Assembly (NCBI RefSeq): GCF_016613415.1 | Contig: NZ_JACWCT010000143.1 | Coordinates: forward strand, 1-43,873 | Length of the DNA stretch: 43,873 nt | Origin: Methylobacterium ajmalii | Lineage (GTDB): Bacteria > Pseudomonadota > Alphaproteobacteria > Rhizobiales > Beijerinckiaceae | Direction: 5' to 3' | Part shown: positions 41,480-43,873 of the stretch, piece after piece | Layout: every line of letters begins with the position of its first letter | Numbering within the stretch: position 1 is the first letter of the stretch | The notes under the pieces: generated by a model | The model's input: only the letters and a program-made list of their open reading frames with translations | What the model was told of the DNA's origin: nothing | The model's database searches: none | Position numbers and translations under genes: made by a program

Positions 41480-42541
41480 ATGAACTTCGCCAGCGACAAC
41501 GTGGTGGGCGCGAGCGCGCCGATCCTGGAGGCGATCGTGCGCCACAACGGCGGCGCGATGCCGGCCTACGGCGCCGACCCGCTGACGCTCGGCCTGACCC
41601 CGCGCTTCCGGGCGCTGTTCGAGCATCCCGACCTCGCGGTGTTCCCGGTCGCGACCGGCACCGCGGCGAACGCGCTGGCGCTCTCCGTGATGGTGCCGCC
41701 CTTCGGCCTGTGCCTCTGCCACGAGGAGGCGCACGTCATGGAGGACGAGTGCGGCGCGCCCGAATTCTACACCCACGGCGCCAAGCTGCAGGGCCTGCCC
41801 GGTGCCGGCGGCAAGATCGCGCCCGAGACCCTCGACCGGTTCCTCGGCGGGCTGACCCGGCACGTGAAGCAGATGCCGCCCCGCGCCCTCACCCTGTCGC
41901 AGCTCACCGAGAGCGGGCAGGTCTACACGGTCGACGAGATCGCGGCGCTCTCGCGCATCGCCCATGCGCACGGCCTCACCGTCCACATGGACGGCGCGCG
42001 CTTCGCCAACGCGCTGGCGGCGCTCGGGTGCACGCCGGCCGAGATGACCTGGCGGGCGGGTATCGACATCCTGTCCTTCGGGGCGAGCAAGAACGGCGCG
42101 CTCGCCGCGGAAGCGATCCTGGTCTTCCGCCCCGATCTTTCCGAGACGCTGGACTTCCGCCGCAAGCGCGCCGGCCACATCCTGTCGAAGGGCCGCTTCA
42201 TCGCCGCCCAGCTCGACGCCTATCTCGGCGACGACCACTGGATCGCCAATGCCCGCCACGCCAACCGGATGGCGGCCCGCCTCGCCGCCGGCCTGTCCGG
42301 GCTCCCCGGCGTGCGCCTCGCCTGGCCGGTCCAGGGCAACGAGCTCTTCCCGATCCTGCCCGCCCGCCTCGACGCCGCCCTGCGGGAGGGCGGCGCGCTC
42401 TACTACGACTGGGCGAGCCGCAGCCTGCCCGCGGGCGAGGCGGTGCGCGAGGACGAGCGGATGATCCGCCTGATCACCGCCTTCTCCACCGCCGAGGCGG
42501 AGGTGGAGGCGTTCCTCGACCTGGCGCGGCGCTCGGGTTGA
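41480..42541 (+). CDS. ltaE: Low-specificity threonine aldolase
   Basis: 353 residues of the PLP-dependent beta-eliminating lyase/threonine aldolase family, which splits threonine and allo-threonine into glycine and acetaldehyde. The start MNFASDNVVGASAPILEAIV, the PLP-stacking His in CHEEAHVMEDECGAPEFY, HMDGARFANALAALG with the Asp for the ring nitrogen, and Schiff-base Lys204 in ILSFGASKNGALAAEA are all visible. ATG 41480 gives the family N-terminus. Acetaldehyde from this enzyme could be used by the dehydrogenase at 8266-9789, but the genes are far apart. It converges with the next gene, with 4 bases between the stops. Confidence 0.93.
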   Translation: MNFASDNVVGASAPILEAIVRHNGGAMPAYGADPLTLGLTPRFRALFEHPDLAVFPVATGTAANALALSVMVPPFGLCLCHEEAHVMEDECGAPEFYTHGAKLQGLPGAGGKIAPETLDRFLGGLTRHVKQMPPRALTLSQLTESGQVYTVDEIAALSRIAHAHGLTVHMDGARFANALAALGCTPAEMTWRAGIDILSFGASKNGALAAEAILVFRPDLSETLDFRRKRAGHILSKGRFIAAQLDAYLGDDHWIANARHANRMAARLAAGLSGLPGVRLAWPVQGNELFPILPARLDAALREGGALYYDWASRSLPAGEAVREDERMIRLITAFSTAEAEVEAFLDLARRSG

Positions 42542-42545
42542 ACCG

Positions 42546-43175
42546 CTACTCCGGCAGACGCGGCAGCGGCGTGCCGTCCTTCGGCAGCGGGTAGCGGGCG
42601 ACGTTCAGCTCCATCGCCAGGAAGGTGTAGTAGCCGCTGACCGCCGTGAGATCGACGACGCCCGGCTTGCCGAAGAGCTTTTCGGCCCGCGCGAAGGTCG
42701 CGTCGGAGACGCGCTTGTTCTGCAGGAGCTCGACGGTGAAGTCGTACGCCGTCTCCTGGTCCTCGGGCAGGCCGGTCGGGCGGCGGCCGTCGCGGATCGC
42801 CGCGATCGCCTCGGGGGCGATGCCGACCTTCCTGGCGATCGGCGCATGGACGTACCACTCGTAGTCCTGCGTCCAGTGGCGGGCATTCACCAGGATCACG
42901 AGCTCGGACAGCGTGGTGCCGATCTTCGGCTTGTAGCGCAGGTAGTCGCCCATCGAGCGGGCAAGCGTCATCACCTCGGGCGAATGAATCAGCGGCTCGA
43001 ACGGGCCGAAGACCGGCACCTTGCGGGCGGCCTCGAACGCCTCGGCGGCCTGCTTCTGCTCCGGGCTGTACTGCGCGGGCGGGATCGTCGGCAGCCGGTT
43101 CTCGGCGAGGGCCGCACCGGCCCAGGTGGCAGCGGGCATGAGCGCGAGAAGAAGAGCGGGCAGCAGGCGCGGCAT
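42546..43175 (-). CDS. Secreted carboxymuconolactone-decarboxylase-like protein
   Basis: 209 residues from ATG 43175. A clear signal peptide (LLPALLLALMPAATWAGAAL) directs it to the periplasm, unusual because most relatives are cytosolic. The CMD/AhpD-like helical domain contains MGDYLRYKPKIGTTLSELVI, then NARHWTQDYEWYVHAPIARK and the family's LPEDQETAYDFTVELLQNKR. It lacks the AhpD CxxC redox pair. The proton-relay-type Glu and His residues of gamma-carboxymuconolactone decarboxylase appear to be present, but the reaction is unknown; CMD-fold proteins include decarboxylases, peroxidase partners and uncharacterised lactone-handling proteins. The divergent neighbour is another secreted protein, and a shared promoter region of about 185 bases separates them. 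Confidence 0.85.
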   Translation of the reverse strand: MPRLLPALLLALMPAATWAGAALAENRLPTIPPAQYSPEQKQAAEAFEAARKVPVFGPFEPLIHSPEVMTLARSMGDYLRYKPKIGTTLSELVILVNARHWTQDYEWYVHAPIARKVGIAPEAIAAIRDGRRPTGLPEDQETAYDFTVELLQNKRVSDATFARAEKLFGKPGVVDLTAVSGYYTFLAMELNVARYPLPKDGTPLPRLPE

Positions 43176-43361
43176 GGCGTGGTCCTCCCGGGACATTTGG
43201 GGGCGTGGTTGTCGTCCCTTAGCCGAAAGGCCGGTCCCATGCCGGCCGCGCTCCCGCAATCCCGCCTCATTCCCGCGGTTAACAGGTTATTGTCCGAGCA
43301 CGAGGGGAATGCGGGGCCTCACCCGCCCGGCACGACCCCGGAAACAAGGGAATGCGGGACG

Positions 43362-43873
43362 ATGACTGCACTGCCGTCCAAGACGGGTTCGCGGTCCGTG
43401 ACGGGCGCGGCACTTCTTGCTGCGCTCGCCGCCACGCTGATGACGGGCACGATCCTGCCCGCTCAGGCCCAGGGCTATCGCCCGGGCTACCCCGTCGCCA
43501 TCGAGGACGAGGACGACGCGATCCTGCCGCCGCGCGCGGTGATCTTCCGCCTCGGCCGGGCCGGTTTCACCGGCATGACCCATCCGCGCTTTGACGGCGA
43601 GACCTACCGGGTCGAGGCCGACAGCCCGTGGGGCAACCGGGTGCAGCTCGTCGTCGATGCCCGCACCGGCCGCATCCTCGACCGCGAGCGCCTGGAGGCG
43701 CCGCTGATTCCCCCCGGCACCGTGCCCGGCGGCCGCCGCCCCGGCTACGGCTGGACCGAGGCCGACAGCCGCCCGCCCTGGCCGCGCGACGAGGCCTTCC
43801 GCGATCGCGCCCCGCGCGGCGGCGACGGCTGGCGCGAGGAGGGCCGCTACGCCCCCGTGCCGCTGCCCCGCGC
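43362..43873 (+). CDS. Secreted PepSY-like protein (3' end outside the window)
   Basis: 170 codons are open to the window edge. ATG 43362 follows GCGGGA. A signal peptide (GAALLAALAATLMTGTILPA, cut near AQAQ) is followed by RAVIFRLGRAGFTGMTHPRF, then YRVEADSPWGNRVQLVVDAR and TGRILDRERLE, the pattern of PepSY-like domains that may bind or inhibit peptides in the periplasm. The rest is a Pro/Arg/Gly-rich tail, probably disordered. Such proteins are frequent in Methylobacterium and Bradyrhizobium and remain uncharacterised. The stop lies beyond 43873. Confidence 0.8.
   Translation, partial: MTALPSKTGSRSVTGAALLAALAATLMTGTILPAQAQGYRPGYPVAIEDEDDAILPPRAVIFRLGRAGFTGMTHPRFDGETYRVEADSPWGNRVQLVVDARTGRILDRERLEAPLIPPGTVPGGRRPGYGWTEADSRPPWPRDEAFRDRAPRGGDGWREEGRYAPVPLPR

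Overview
The window is a very GC-rich alphaproteobacterial chromosomal segment. Its content points to Methylobacteriaceae (Methylobacterium or a close relative), although this is inferred from gene content and not from a marker gene. The clues are a NepR/EcfG general stress pair, perfect TTAA-N7-TTAA CtrA boxes, alphaproteobacterial DUF459 and BTLCP proteins, two TonB-dependent siderophore-class receptors, and Rhizobiales-like extragenic palindromes. I see no rRNA, tRNA, CRISPR array, intact insertion sequence or prophage.

Layout. 1-3.9 kb: a cobalamin riboswitch leads a siderophore-class TonB receptor and a coupled downstream gene cut by the window edge. A lone TAXI-type periplasmic binding protein lies upstream. 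4.0-5.2 kb: nepR-ecfG, followed by a 78-aa protein with its own EcfG-type promoter. 5.6-7.7 kb: a small Cys-rich secreted protein, then moaC-moeA (molybdenum cofactor). 7.8-12 kb: an aldehyde dehydrogenase (ExaC/AcoD type) with its DUF779 partner. They are divergent from an AcoR-like sigma-54 activator, with a -24/-12 promoter and GCGACA half-sites between them. 12.4-17.1 kb: a large CHASE3 hybrid histidine kinase, an MHS-type MFS transporter, and an Rmf-like 64-aa protein just upstream of the transporter. 17.4-21 kb: a sulfur cluster of secreted rhodanese, YeeE/YedE (TsuA-like) transporter and cystathionine beta-lyase. 21-23.7 kb: small proteins and a 1.4-kb gene-poor stretch with extragenic palindromes. 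23.7-30.1 kb: a spermidine-synthase-like methyltransferase-fold protein, an AraC regulator, a Bcr/CflA efflux pump, a CtrA-box-controlled transglutaminase-like peptidase and a DUF459 SGNH hydrolase. 30.1-31.2 kb: an AT-rich patch with an unrecognised gene. 31.2-33.3 kb: the second TonB receptor, with an Irr/ICE-like palindrome upstream. 33.7-40.8 kb: gltB, a GST and gltD, with the GST and a palindromic repeat lying between the two glutamate synthase subunits. 41.5 kb to the end: threonine aldolase, a secreted carboxymuconolactone-decarboxylase-like protein and a truncated PepSY-like secreted protein.

The main interest is regulatory. Within 44 kb the sequence shows a B12 riboswitch, an EcfG-type promoter, a complete sigma-54 activator/UAS/promoter unit, a pair of perfect CtrA boxes and a probable iron-responsive palindrome. 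Each lies next to a gene whose role it helps to predict. No complete new defence or biosynthetic system was found. The best candidates for undescribed biology are the B12-controlled siderophore-class receptor, the EcfG-linked 78-aa protein, the Rmf-like/transporter pair and the AT-rich orphan gene at 30360-30893.
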